64,000 nt of DNA, from the NCBI RefSeq assembly GCF_016587375.1, contig NZ_BNJG01000003.1:434001-498000 (forward strand), read 5' to 3'. The translations under genes were made by a program, and so were the position numbers. The notes beneath the pieces were generated by a model. The model was not told where the DNA came from, searched no databases, and saw only the letters and a list, made by a program, of their open reading frames with translations. Shown here one piece after another: positions 46,456-55,579 of this stretch; the first letter of the stretch is position 1; each line of letters starts with the position of its first letter. The DNA is from Ktedonobacter robiniae (GTDB taxonomy: Bacteria; Chloroflexota; Ktedonobacteria; Ktedonobacterales; Ktedonobacteraceae).

Positions 46456-46939
46456 GTTTCGCCTTCGCGGCTCCCCTCAGTGGCACACTGGCTGACCGCC
46501 TGGGATCACGCTGGCTCTCGCCTATTAGCCTGGGCTTTGGCCTCTTCCTGCTCAGCCAGATGAACGCGCAGAGCTCCCTCTGGGATATTCTCTGGCGCCT
46601 CGCCGTGACCGGCATTGGCCAGGGCATCTTTCAGTCGCCCAATACGCGTACTATGATGGGCGCGGCTCCCCTCCACGCGCAGGGTGAAGCATCTGGCCTA
46701 CTGGCGACTGCACGCGTGATCGGCCAGAGCCTGAGCGTTGCCCTGACTGGCACGGTCTTTGCCGCCCTGGGTGGTACGCTTGCGGGCACACTGCTCTCCT
46801 CGCCCCAGGCCACAACTTCTCGCCAGCCCACATCGAGGCCCTACAACACACCTTTGAGCAGGGCTTTCACGCGGCCTTCCTCGTCTGCGCTGGCTGCGCC
46901 GCCATTGGCATCTTCACCGCCCTCGCTCGCGGCAGCTAG
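46456..46939 (+). pseudogene. DHA2-family transporter, C-terminal fragment
   Basis: This matches the last third of the intact transporter at 33096 from about codon 353 to the end, at high identity. It has a 9-base in-frame deletion near 46527 and a single-base deletion (CAGGCC instead of CAGGCCC) near 46810 that shifts the frame before the natural stop at 46937-46939. There is no start or promoter. It is a relic of a third copy. Confidence 0.85.
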
Positions 46940-47069
46940 TAAACATTTTGCTGATCATAGCCTACAGTGTCCAGTTGGTAAATGTCCTGAAATGCGAGCA
47001 GACGTGAGGGAAGACTCCCGCATCCACTTCCTGGGAAAGCAGGAGCCCTCGGGCGGTATTACGATCGTG

Positions 47070-47726
47070 TTACCATTGGTTCCAATGCACTACCTGTTCT
47101 AGTGACACGCGTGGACCGGGACGAAAGTTGGTGCCTAGTGTATAGGCTACCGGAATGAGTGCTGCCTGCATGATCTCATGGTGAGGAATGCCCAGCAATT
47201 GTGCTACCTCGCGCTCACAGTAGGGACTGAGAGTGGTCCAGCATGTCCCTAGACCGCGCGAACGGGCAGCAAGCATGAAGCTCCAAACGGCAGGCAGAAT
47301 CGATCCCCAGGTATTTGCCTGCTCAAGAATCGAGGCTCCTTCAGTTCGACCATGGATACAGGGAATGACGAGCGCAGGTACCTTATCCAGGCGCTCTATC
47401 AGGGAGTTCAACCCCTCAAAGGTTTTGTCGGTGATATGCTCACCGCGCCTGGCCCTGGTGAAATTCGCACCAGGCAGATGTGCGCTAAGCATTGGCTGGG
47501 GCAGTTCCGGTCCACGCCAGTACACTTCGGCCAGGGCGCGGCGCTGCTCGGCATCCGTCACAACAATGAAGTCCCAGCGCTGGCGATTACGGCCTGTGGG
47601 GGCCTGTACCGCTAGTTCCAGGCACTCCCGAAGCACCTCTGGCTCGACTGGTCGCGTCAGATCCAGGCGTCTACGAACTGCGCGGGTGGTAGAAAGCAAG
47701 GCATCTGGCAGAAGATCGAGTTGTGG
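47070..47726 (-). CDS. Nitroreductase-family protein
   Basis: The ATG at 47726 follows GAAGGAG at nine bases and gives 218 residues. The FMN-binding segments are present: TTRAVRRRLDLTRP near residue 15, AVQAPTGRNRQRWDFIVV near 42, and SRGLGTCWTTLSPYCE near 155. This subgroup reduces nitro compounds or activated alkenes with FMN. It is 24 bases downstream of the DHA2 efflux gene on the same strand and probably in the TetR-controlled unit, suggesting a detoxification pair of reductase and pump. Confidence 0.85.
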   Translation of the reverse strand, partial: PQLDLLPDALLSTTRAVRRRLDLTRPVEPEVLRECLELAVQAPTGRNRQRWDFIVVTDAEQRRALAEVYWRGPELPQPMLSAHLPGANFTRARRGEHITDKTFEGLNSLIERLDKVPALVIPCIHGRTEGASILEQANTWGSILPAVWSFMLAARSRGLGTCWTTLSPYCEREVAQLLGIPHHEIMQAALIPVAYTLGTNFRPGPRVSLEQVVHWNQW

Positions 47727-47749
47727 CATACATTTGTTCTCCTTCAATA

Positions 47750-49213
47750 TTACTTATGGGGACTTCCAGACATGTTGGGAAAGAGCATGACGGTCAAGAA
47801 GAGGCCCACACTCGCAAGACCGATGATCAGAAATGAGATGTTCGCGGCATTGATATACCCTGTTCCTTTCGCAATTGATGCGAAGATAACGCCGAGTACG
47901 GCCACACCAAGTGCATTGGCAATCTGCTGGGTTGTCGAGAATATGCCCGAAGCCGCACCAACATGCTTGTGATTAATTCCTTCCAGCGTCTTCGTCAACA
48001 ATTGAGACATGAGGACACCATTTCCGCTACCGACAACGACAGAAGCTAGCAGCAATGGTGCGATACCATACAGCGGCACAAGGAAACGCACAACTAGGAA
48101 GATACAGAGATAACCAACCAGTATCAGGATTGCGCCAAGAGGAAGCGTTCGATTTCCCAGGCGACGGATGATTCCGGCAGAAGCTAGAGAAGTGAGTAGA
48201 AACGCGATTCCCATGACCATCACGACAAGACCGGATTGTACCGGTGTGTAGTGCAAGCCATCCTGTAAGTAAAAGGGTAGCACGAGCAGGATACCGCCAA
48301 AGAGTGTGTTACTGAGCAGGATTGAAAGAAGGCCCGCGAGAAAGGCTCGCTCACGAAAGAGTGAGAGGGGTACGAGCGGAGATTTGCCGCGCCTGGTTAA
48401 CCACTGCTCATAGAGTGCAAAGATGACGAGAAGGAGCAGACTTAGTACCAGACATGCAAAGCTCCAAAGCGGCCATCTCTCGTTCCCGCCTTCGATGAGT
48501 GGGTATACAAGGAGAAAGAGTGCCAGAAAGAGAGTAATAACCCCTCCCAGATCAACTTGGAGATGAGATGATGGATGGAACTCTTGGACGAGAAGCAACG
48601 CTGCAAGGAAGGCGACCACCCCGATTGGCATATTGACCAGAAAGATACTACGCCAACCCAGGTCCAATATATTCGTCGCCAGAAGAAAGCCCCCGATCAA
48701 TTGTCCCAGAACTGAGGCCAGGCCAATGGTAATGCTGAAAGCGCTAAAGGCGAGCGCTCGCTCGTGTCCTTGAAAGTTGATTTGGATGAGTGCTAGCACC
48801 TGTGGAGTCATCAGTGCCGCCAGGATGCCCTGGAGCAGACGAAAGAGAATCAAGAGTGTAGGGGTGGGTGCGAAACCACAGAGAGCAGAACTGAGCGTGA
48901 AACCTGCCACGCCAATCAGAAACAGGCGCTTGCGCCCATAGATATCACCTAATCTCCCTCCGGTTACCAGAACCACGGCATACCCCAGCGTATAGCCAGC
49001 GATGACGAACTGTACCTCCGCAAAGGTCGCATGAATATTGCTCTCAATTGAAGGAACAGCAACATTAACGATAAATGTGTCAAGTGCATTCATAAATGTC
49101 GCGAGTAGTACCACAGCGAGCATCAGCCAACGGCGCATGCTCTTCTTCTGTACTCTTCCTTCCACCTGGAGTAGTTGATCTTGTATCTGTTGTGTCATAA
49201 AAATAAGCACCAT
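47750..49213 (-). CDS. DHA2-family MFS efflux transporter
   Basis: A 487-residue transporter with about 14 helices, motif D1-like LDTFIVNVAVPSIESNI near residue 45, motif A GGRLGDIYGRKRLF near 85 and a motif C region near 165 (LGQLIGGFLLATNILDLGWR). It is only distantly related to the DHA2 gene at 33096. The ATG at 49213 has AAAGGAAAGAG; ATG 49198 is an alternative. The TetR gene lies upstream on the same strand and a 44-bp palindrome separates them, so the pump is probably under TetR control. The exported compound is unknown. Confidence 0.92.
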   Translation of the reverse strand: MVLIFMTQQIQDQLLQVEGRVQKKSMRRWLMLAVVLLATFMNALDTFIVNVAVPSIESNIHATFAEVQFVIAGYTLGYAVVLVTGGRLGDIYGRKRLFLIGVAGFTLSSALCGFAPTPTLLILFRLLQGILAALMTPQVLALIQINFQGHERALAFSAFSITIGLASVLGQLIGGFLLATNILDLGWRSIFLVNMPIGVVAFLAALLLVQEFHPSSHLQVDLGGVITLFLALFLLVYPLIEGGNERWPLWSFACLVLSLLLLVIFALYEQWLTRRGKSPLVPLSLFRERAFLAGLLSILLSNTLFGGILLVLPFYLQDGLHYTPVQSGLVVMVMGIAFLLTSLASAGIIRRLGNRTLPLGAILILVGYLCIFLVVRFLVPLYGIAPLLLASVVVGSGNGVLMSQLLTKTLEGINHKHVGAASGIFSTTQQIANALGVAVLGVIFASIAKGTGYINAANISFLIIGLASVGLFLTVMLFPNMSGSPHK

Positions 49214-49245
49214 CTCTTTCCTTTTTCACGCAAATAGTATTCGCA

Positions 49246-49289
49246 TTATTCTTATTTTTGACTGATCGATCAGTCAAAAATAAGAATAA
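49246..49289. promoter_or_regulatory. 44-bp perfect palindrome between TetR and efflux genes
   Basis: The sequence is identical to its own reverse complement over 44 bases, centred on ATCGAT. The core TGACTGATCGATCAGTCA is a typical TetR operator shape. A TTGACT box for the pump gene lies inside it on the minus strand. It could also fold as a hairpin in the transcript. Confidence 0.75.
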
Positions 49290-49302
49290 AAAAATTGAGA
49301 GG

Positions 49303-49884
49303 CTAAGAGAGCACTGAAAGCGCTACAGAGGCGACATCGCGCACCTGTGCGGCGTCCCGGGTAGCCTTGGCAGTAATATTCAAGCTTTGCAGCGATGCCG
49401 TGAGAAAGCGAGCCAGGGTGGTCAGGTCGCGTTGCGTCTGGAGTTCCCCTTGCTCGTTGGCACGGAGTAAGGCCCGGTAGAACGCCTCTTGCGTGCGGGC
49501 GACACTCGCTGCAACAAACTGAGCCACTTCGGGATCATGAGGAGCCAACTCAATCGCGGTGTTGACGATGAGACAGCCTCGTGGAGGTATCGTCTGCCCA
49601 AGCTGTTGCACCGTAGCGCGAAAAACACGGGTAATGGCTTCTTTCCCTGATCCAGATTCCTCCAGAACTCCAATGGTAGACGCACTAGCTCGTTCTTCGT
49701 ACCGCTTGAGAGCCTCAAGGAAGAGCGTATGCTTATCCCCGAAGGTGTCATATAAACTCTGGCGCTTGATGCTAAGATATGCCAGTAAATCATTGATAGA
49801 AGTCGCTTCATAGCCACGACTCCAGAAAAGCTCTATTGCCTTGTCAAGCATCTGCGTACGATTAAAGGTTTTGGGTCTCGCCAT
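49303..49884 (-). CDS. TetR-family regulator
   Basis: The ATG at 49884 follows GGGAGG and gives 193 residues. The helix-turn-helix is at about 8-55 (GYEATSINDLLAYLSIKRQS, LYDTFGDKHTLF), and the C-terminal domain (TIPPRGCLIVNTAIELAPHD) resembles the AcrR-type TetR_C_16 group. It lies 90 bases upstream of the efflux gene on the same strand, with a 44-bp palindrome between. It likely represses the pump, the nitroreductase and perhaps itself. The inducer is unknown. Confidence 0.92.
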   Translation of the reverse strand: MARPKTFNRTQMLDKAIELFWSRGYEATSINDLLAYLSIKRQSLYDTFGDKHTLFLEALKRYEERASASTIGVLEESGSGKEAITRVFRATVQQLGQTIPPRGCLIVNTAIELAPHDPEVAQFVAASVARTQEAFYRALLRANEQGELQTQRDLTTLARFLTASLQSLNITAKATRDAAQVRDVASVALSVLS

Positions 49885-49907
49885 TGTTTGCTTGCCTCCC
49901 TGCAAAT

Positions 49908-49936
49908 ACTATACTCGTTTTGGACCGATAAGTCAA
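49908..49936 (-). promoter_or_regulatory. Predicted promoter of the TetR gene
   Basis: On the minus strand TTGACT (49931-49936), a 17-base spacer and TATAGT (49908-49913) form a good promoter 24 bases ahead of the start codon. An imperfect TTGAC/GGTCCAA dyad overlaps the -35. Confidence 0.65.
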
Positions 49937-50337
49937 GTTTGGAGAAGGCCATCGTTTGTAGCGCGACCCTCCAACGCGAGGGGGCCCAGGCTTGGCAGGA
50001 ATATTCTGACAATCCTCCAAGCAGAGAACAAGGGATAAAGAACGCTTGTCATAAAACAAGGAGGAGGTAGGGCTCTTCCGTGCTCTCCACAGCTGCCACC
50101 TCTACAGGACGTTCGCCGTCTGGTGTTGGTGAATGCTTCGTTAAACTCACAATGTGTTCCATTGAAAGTAGCTTCAGCATGGGCATAGATCTCGTTGCTG
50201 ATGGTGGCATCACCCAACTTTAACCAATACCGTTAAAGGGCAGACTTGCGTGTCTCTAACATGATCGCCTCTCCAAAGAGGGTGAGAGCGAGCCTTCTCG
50301 GGCCTTCGCGAGTCTTCTAAGATGGAGGGTTTCTCAT
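49937..50337. other. Intergenic stretch, possible SnoaL-like relic
   Basis: No intact gene. On the minus strand near 50110-50230 the frame reads LGDATISNEIYAHAEATFNG, which faintly recalls SnoaL-like ester cyclases. It is preceded by a stop and not continued, so it is at best a relic. Confidence 0.25.
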
Positions 50338-50389
50338 AAAAAGCAGTCGTCCAGCTCGATTATGTAATTGAGCTGGACGACTGCTTTTT
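50338..50389. terminator. Bidirectional terminator, 20-bp perfect stem
   Basis: Arms 50338-50357 and 50370-50389 pair exactly, with A5 on one side and T6 on the other. It lies 36 bases downstream of the LLM gene (minus strand). Confidence 0.85.
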
Positions 50390-50424
50390 TCTTCATGCTT
50401 TGCACTAACAAATCTGCCCTACAG

Positions 50425-51417
50425 CTACAAATTGCGCAGCTTGGGTAGCACGTCGCGGGCGTAGCTCTCGATAAAGGCGAGCTGGTCCGGGCCGCCAGAG
50501 TGGAAGATGATGTGATCAAAACCCAGCTCGATGTACTGTTTGACAAACTTCACGTGGTCCTCGGGATTGGATGAGAAACAGCCCATCTTCTTGAGCGTAT
50601 CCGCGCCAACCACCTCGCCATTCTCCTGCGACATCTTCGGCGTGTAGATCTTCTGATCAAAGAGTGCAGGGACATGCGCGCCCGCCCAGTATTTCAAGCG
50701 CGACTGAATCTCCGCCTCGGGGTTGTTGGAATAGCCTACTGTTAGCTCAAGCCAGCGTGGCATACGCTTGGGATCTTTTCCCGCCTCACGAGCGCTCTCT
50801 TCAAAGCTTTTGATGATCTCCTGGTAGATCTCCGGCTGCTTGCCACCTACAGACCAGAGACCATCGCCATATTTGCCCGCGAATTGCGCGCTATGGGGCA
50901 CCAGGGCCGAGACGATAATGGGAATTGGGCCGGTCGGCGTCGTGTACAGCCTGGCCTTATTTGTGTGATAGTATTTGCCTTTATAGGTTACAGGCTCGCT
51001 GGTCCAGAGAGCGCGGATCAATTCGATGGCCTCGGCCAGGCGGTCGCGGCGTTCCGCGTACTCGGGCCACTGTCCGGTCGCGGCAAATTCGTTAAGCGCC
51101 TCGCCAGTGCCTACGCCAAGCGCGAAACGCCTGGGGGCGAAATGGGTGACGGTGGCGGAGGCCTGGGCAATAATCGATGGGTGGTAGCGCAGAATGGGGC
51201 AGGTTACACCTGAGCTGAGCATGATGCGCTGCGTCTGGGTCGCGACCGCACCAAACCAGGTCCAGGTAAAGCAGGCCTGGCCCTCCTCGCTCCAGGGGTG
51301 AAAGTGATCACTGGCGTCCAACATATCAAAACCCGCTTTGTCAGCGGCGATGGCATACTTCATAAGCTCAACAGGTGGATACTGCTCCGGGCCTGCCTTC
51401 CAACCAAACTGTACCAT
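50425..51417 (-). CDS. F420-type LLM oxidoreductase (Fgd-like)
   Basis: A 330-residue TIM-barrel protein of the luciferase-like family. It resembles the TIGR03557-type subgroup related to F420-dependent glucose-6-phosphate dehydrogenase: MVQFGWKAGPEQYPP start, DASDHFHPWSEEG near residue 40, GVTCPILRYHP near 70 and GVGTGEALNE near 97. Such enzymes use deazaflavin F420 to transfer hydride; the substrate is usually unknown. It is divergent from a second LLM gene at 51757, which suggests a common regulator or pathway. The stop is followed by a strong terminator. Confidence 0.88.
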   Translation of the reverse strand: MVQFGWKAGPEQYPPVELMKYAIAADKAGFDMLDASDHFHPWSEEGQACFTWTWFGAVATQTQRIMLSSGVTCPILRYHPSIIAQASATVTHFAPRRFALGVGTGEALNEFAATGQWPEYAERRDRLAEAIELIRALWTSEPVTYKGKYYHTNKARLYTTPTGPIPIIVSALVPHSAQFAGKYGDGLWSVGGKQPEIYQEIIKSFEESAREAGKDPKRMPRWLELTVGYSNNPEAEIQSRLKYWAGAHVPALFDQKIYTPKMSQENGEVVGADTLKKMGCFSSNPEDHVKFVKQYIELGFDHIIFHSGGPDQLAFIESYARDVLPKLRNL

Positions 51418-51660
51418 GATACTTCCTCTTTCCAGATGGTCTTCTTAGCTCCGATAGACGCACCACAGGGGACTCTTCTCCTTAAAGAGACACGAAGCAA
51501 ATTTTTCTTGCGTATACACTTCTGCCATAGAAGTCTGCAATTGCACTATTTAAAATGTTAGATCCATATAGAGGTTGAGTTTCTATCAGCATGGTCGCCT
51601 TCATCGATGCTATAATGCTTCTGAAAAATACTATTGCGGTATGCAGAAAGCTAGATAGCC

Positions 51661-51723
51661 GACGCTGCTCAAGCACGCGTCTACATATGATGGTTATATG
51701 TAGACGCGTGCTTGAGCAGCGTC
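51661..51723. repeat. 28-bp perfect hairpin ahead of LLM start codon
   Basis: Arms 51661-51688 and 51696-51723 are exact complements with a 7-base loop. It ends 33 bases before the ATG at 51757 in a divergent promoter region, so it is not a terminator of an upstream gene. Confidence 0.85.
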
Positions 51724-51756
51724 CGGTCACTCACGAAAGAAGAGGTATTGTTTTTC

Positions 51757-52704
51757 ATGGCTCTAAAATTTGGCGTCTCCCTCCCTCAGGGATGGACGAT
51801 GGACCTGGCAGGTATCAAAGATCCCGTTGAGGCATACGAGACAATGACCCGGGTCGCGCAGACCGCCGACGAAACTGGCTTTGACTCAGTATGGCTCGTC
51901 GATCACTTTCATACAATTCCTCGCCCTTCACAGGAGGTCACCTTTGAGTGCTGGACAAGCACAGCCGCCCTGGCTCGTGATACCAAACGCGTGCGCATCG
52001 GCCAGATGGTAACGTGCAATGGCTATCGCAATCCCGCCATTCTCGCCAAGATGGCAAGCACGGTGGATGTACTCAGCCATGGGCGCCTGAACTTCGGCAT
52101 CGGCGCGGGCTGGTATGAGCATGAGTATCGCGCCTATGGCTATGAGTATCCCGACGCCCCCGAACGCCTGCGTATGCTACGCGAGGCTGTCCAGGTCATC
52201 AAGAATATGTGGACACAGGAGGAGGCTGTCTTCGAGGGGAAATACTATCAGGTGCGCGGCGCAATCAACCAGCCTAAGGGCGTACAAAAGCCTCACATTC
52301 CTCTGCTGATTGGTGGCGGTGGCGAAAAGGTCACGCTGAAGCTGGTCGCTCAGTATGGCGACGCCTGTAACGTCGGCGGCGATATAGCAACTATCAAGCA
52401 TAAATTCGACGTCATTAAAGACCACTGCGCAAATGTGGGACGCGACTACGAGAGCATTCATCGCACTACAACCACATTCTGTTCCCTCGCCGAGACTGAT
52501 GCGGCTGCCCTCGCCCAGGTCCCCGATTTTGTGAAGAACCAGTTCGGAGATCGCATCAATAACGCCCTTATTGGCAGTCCTGCTACCATTCGTCAGCGCC
52601 TGGCGGAATATGAGGAAGCTGGCGTCCAGGAGCTCATTATCGGCTTTCTGGATCGCACCAACCTCAATTCTATCCGTAACTTCGCTCAGGAGTTTATCTC
52701 CTAA
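51757..52704 (+). CDS. F420-type LLM oxidoreductase
   Basis: The ATG at 51757 (315 residues) matches the family start (MALKFGVSLPQGWTMDL); an upstream in-frame ATG lies inside the hairpin arm. The barrel shows WLVDHFHTIPRP near residue 48, MVTCNGYRNPAILAKMASTV near 88 and LNFGIGAGWYEHEYRAYGY near 112. It resembles the TIGR03560-type F420-dependent LLM subgroup. The substrate is unknown. A 68-bp perfect palindrome starts 36 bases after the stop. Confidence 0.88.
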   Translation: MALKFGVSLPQGWTMDLAGIKDPVEAYETMTRVAQTADETGFDSVWLVDHFHTIPRPSQEVTFECWTSTAALARDTKRVRIGQMVTCNGYRNPAILAKMASTVDVLSHGRLNFGIGAGWYEHEYRAYGYEYPDAPERLRMLREAVQVIKNMWTQEEAVFEGKYYQVRGAINQPKGVQKPHIPLLIGGGGEKVTLKLVAQYGDACNVGGDIATIKHKFDVIKDHCANVGRDYESIHRTTTTFCSLAETDAAALAQVPDFVKNQFGDRINNALIGSPATIRQRLAEYEEAGVQELIIGFLDRTNLNSIRNFAQEFIS

Positions 52705-52740
52705 CTTTCCTTCTCCTGAAAGCTTCTCAGCGCCTCCGGC

Positions 52741-52808
52741 GCTGCACAGAGTAAGGGGAGGATGGGCAGGGCAATTGCCCTGCCCATCCTCCCCTTACTC
52801 TGTGCAGC
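52741..52808. repeat. 68-bp perfect palindrome without loop
   Basis: The two 34-base halves (52741-52774, 52775-52808) are exact reverse complements meeting at AATT. It follows the LLM gene and could serve as its terminator, but has no T-tract. Confidence 0.9.
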
Positions 52809-52904
52809 CAAAATCCTCCTACAAACCACAACAGGTGGCGAAGTGTCCCGAAAAATCATAAACTACAACTGAAGCATTCTAAATCTAAAAAAGGAGTTAG
52901 CATA

Positions 52905-53828
52905 GTGACAGATAGCATCTCAGGGCTCACCAATCGTCGTATTCATTGCTTGCTCTTTGACCTTGGCAATACACTTTGGCAGCGCACCTCCTACGATCAG
53001 ATCGCTCCACTGGAATTTGCCGCAGATCAACATGCGATACACCTGCTCCGCCAGGCATATCCCTCGTTCTCCATTCTTAAAGAAAACGATGAGGAGTCAG
53101 CCCTCGTGCTCCGGCGCACACTCCTGACGCAATTTGCGCTCACCATAGAAAAAGATCCATTGACCGAGCCCGAGGGAGCCACTATGGTACAACAAGCCCT
53201 TAAAGCTTTAGGAGTTCCAGAGGCTGACCTGGCCTTCTGTCAGACCATCTTTGGCACTATGCCAATCAAGCTTGCGCAAGCACGTGTGCTCTTCGAAGAC
53301 GCTCTTGCAACACTGGATGAACTGCAGCAGCGCCGCTTCCAGTTCGGCGTAGTCACTAATCGCTATTGGGGAGGCAAATCATTCCACGAAGATATGCGCA
53401 CCATGGGCCTGCTTAAATATTTCGATCTCGATACCGTTATGGCCTCCGCTGATTTACATATACGCAAGCCCAATCCCGCTATTTTCCAGCTTGCTCTCCA
53501 GGCATGTAACACGACATCAGAGACAAGCATCATGATCGGCGATTCGCTTGTCTCTGATGTCGCAGGTGCGCAGCAGCTCGGCATCGTTGCCGTCTGGAAA
53601 CCCTATAACTACGCGGAAATCGCAAGCTACCTGGCCGAGAACGAAGGGATCTCTGTCGCCGATTACAACCGTGCTCAACTTCTCTTACTCAGAGAGCAGG
53701 GCATTGTCGCGCCCTCAAGCGACTACCTGCGCAGAGACGGGGTCACTTACCTGGAGCACTTCAGCAAGAAGCACATCCGCCCGCAACTCATCATTAATCA
53801 CCTGAGCGAACTACTGGAATGGGTATAA
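52905..53828 (+). CDS. HAD-superfamily hydrolase
   Basis: A GTG start at 52905 follows AAGGAG at eight bases and gives 307 residues. HAD motifs are present: motif I LLFDLGNTLW near residue 18, motif II GVVTNRYWGG near 149, the lysine of motif III (RKPNPAIF) near 188, and motif IV MIGDSLVSDVAGAQ near 210. In motif I the second aspartate of DxD is replaced by glycine, as in some family branches, so the usual phosphatase activity is uncertain. It is probably cytoplasmic; the substrate is unknown. An insertion element lies just downstream. Confidence 0.85.
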   Translation: MTDSISGLTNRRIHCLLFDLGNTLWQRTSYDQIAPLEFAADQHAIHLLRQAYPSFSILKENDEESALVLRRTLLTQFALTIEKDPLTEPEGATMVQQALKALGVPEADLAFCQTIFGTMPIKLAQARVLFEDALATLDELQQRRFQFGVVTNRYWGGKSFHEDMRTMGLLKYFDLDTVMASADLHIRKPNPAIFQLALQACNTTSETSIMIGDSLVSDVAGAQQLGIVAVWKPYNYAEIASYLAENEGISVADYNRAQLLLLREQGIVAPSSDYLRRDGVTYLEHFSKKHIRPQLIINHLSELLEWV

Positions 53829-53876
53829 AGAAGGTCATGACACACTTACACCTCCTCAACTTGAAATTAGTATAAA

Positions 53877-55171
53877 TTATGTAGGTGACACTCCCGTCGC
53901 GTAAACGCAGACGGGCTTAGAAGCCCGTTCAGAGGGGTGGCCTATCTCCGAAGAGACCATCTCCGCGAGACGTGGTTGAGCCTGAGTCTTGCTTAGACAA
54001 CGTTGGGGCGTGTCTGCCCGACTACTCCTTGACCTGGACTTGCCAGGACGGAGATACGTGAAGGAACGAGGAAACCTCACTTGTGTACCGTAGGCAAGCC
54101 GATGCATATTGATCGAACCAACCAGGTCCCGATGCCCCGAGAACTGGCAGGCGCGACATGCCCAATTTCTCCCTTTGGGCTTGTGTTTGTGCCCACATAC
54201 AGGACACTGGCTCGAGGTTCCTCGTTCGGAGCCAGTGAAGCTCATGATGTGGGCCGCTTTGGCCTTGTGCGTGAGATAGTCTCTGTCTTTCCCATACTCC
54301 CATAACGCCATACGCTGATTGTGGTATCCACCGCTCTTCTTGTTGCGGACGCCATGAGGATTGCCAATGAAGAGGGTTCCAACCTGGTGTTGCACACAGA
54401 AGTCGATCACCTTGCGGGTGGCTTTGTGGCGCAGGTCTCGAATGCGGCGCTCGGCACGACGGCACTGCTTATTCTTGGCACGTTGTCGTTTTTTCCAGCG
54501 CCGAGAAGACTTGGTACACCTGGATTGCTTCTTGGCAACCTTGCCGATTTGTTGCTGGCGTTGGCGTTTAAGCGAGCGGATGCCACGCCCGGTCACGATC
54601 ATGGCCTGCCCAGTATTGGTCGTCACAGCAGCCAGGTGAATCTCGCCGAGATCGACGGTTGCCTGGTACTCGCCAGGAGCTTCTTTGGCTTGTGGGATTT
54701 CTATGCACACATGCAATTCAAACCCATGGTTCCAAACCAGGCTGCACGCGCCACTGTGTTCGGCAACGCAATGGGCAAGACCAGAGATGGGCGTCCTTTG
54801 CCCGTGGGCAGGACCACGCGCCCGTTTTCTTTGCTCACCGCTTGCGCGGGCCACTTGACGGGATAAAAGCGTTTGGTCCGCCAGGGGTACTTCATCTTCA
54901 TCTGGGGATGGGTGTGACGAAGCTGGCGTGTGGTCTGGATGGTGGCAAGGAAGGCAGCAACGACCATCTGCACCGATTGGCTCTGCAGGGCAAAACGCCC
55001 TTTGGTGGCTTTCTGCAACGCGTCTCGTCCTGGCCAGGGCAGATGGGCCAGACGTGCAGCTTTGTGTGTTTCCATACACCAATTCCACACCTGTGCGGCT
55101 TCCATCTAAGCAGCTTTGAGGCATTGAAATTGTTTGGGCGACAGATGATTCAGTTGGTAGATTTTCACCAT
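53877..55171 (-). pseudogene. TnpB (OrfB) transposon nuclease, stop codon and frameshift
   Basis: The protein starts at ATG 55171 (VKIYQLNHLSPKQFQCLKAA), meets an amber codon at 55106-55108, and continues as MEAAQVWNWCMETHKAARLA. Near 54765 it changes frame into the catalytic part: RuvC aspartate in ATVDLGEIHLAAV, the IGNPHGVRNKKSGG segment, a zinc ribbon with CPVCGHKHK and CRAC, and the last acidic site GHRDLVGSINMHRLA. TnpB proteins are RNA-guided nucleases of IS605 elements. Two inactivating lesions suggest the element is dead, although the C-terminal frame (to stop 53877) stays open over 300 codons. Confidence 0.8.
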
Positions 55172-55390
55172 TTGCATGCAGAGCATGATAGCATGAAAGA
55201 GCAGAGGGTACAAGTGGGAAAACCGGATCTACCCACTCTTCCGTTGCCTCTCAGAACGATCACGTGCTCCAGAGAAGCGTGTTAGGGAAAGCGAGAGCAA
55301 GCAGGTTGGAGTCGGCCCCCACCCACCCAGCCCGAAAGGAACGGCGCTTTCATCCCGTCCCATGAATGGAGACGGGACTTCCCGCGCCGG
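53877..55390 (-). mobile_element. IS200/IS605-type (TnpB-only) element, inactive
   Basis: The element holds a TnpB-type gene and no TnpA. The right end at about 53885-53935 has hairpins CCCGTC/GACGGG and CGGGCT/AGCCCG within the gene's last codons, where the guide (omega) RNA scaffold of TnpB elements usually lies. A left-end hairpin (TCCCGTC/GACGGGA) lies at about 55349-55373. Exact boundaries are approximate. Confidence 0.6.
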
Positions 55391-55426
55391 GTGTTAAGTA
55401 GTTAACCCCATGTGCAAGTTCTTTCT

Positions 55427-55487
55427 GGTAGGAGGTGTGATGTGTGCTGATGGCTGGCGGCCACCAGCACACATCACACCTCCTACC
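55427..55487. terminator. Long hairpin, 22-bp perfect outer stem
   Basis: Arms 55427-55448 and 55466-55487 pair exactly, and the inner bases pair further with one mismatch. It lies between the TnpB element and the 3' end of the hypothetical gene at 55580. Confidence 0.65.
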
Positions 55488-55579
55488 CCAACGAGCGCCG
55501 CAGGCACGAGTGGTCACGCTAAGAACATGCACATCGCGTTAGCTATTGTCAATAGCTTTTGCTTTTCGATAGAGCCACA

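Noticed and set aside
50100..50280. Possible SnoaL-like or integrase-like relic on the minus strand
   Set aside because: Only about 20 residues look familiar and a stop precedes them; too little for a call.
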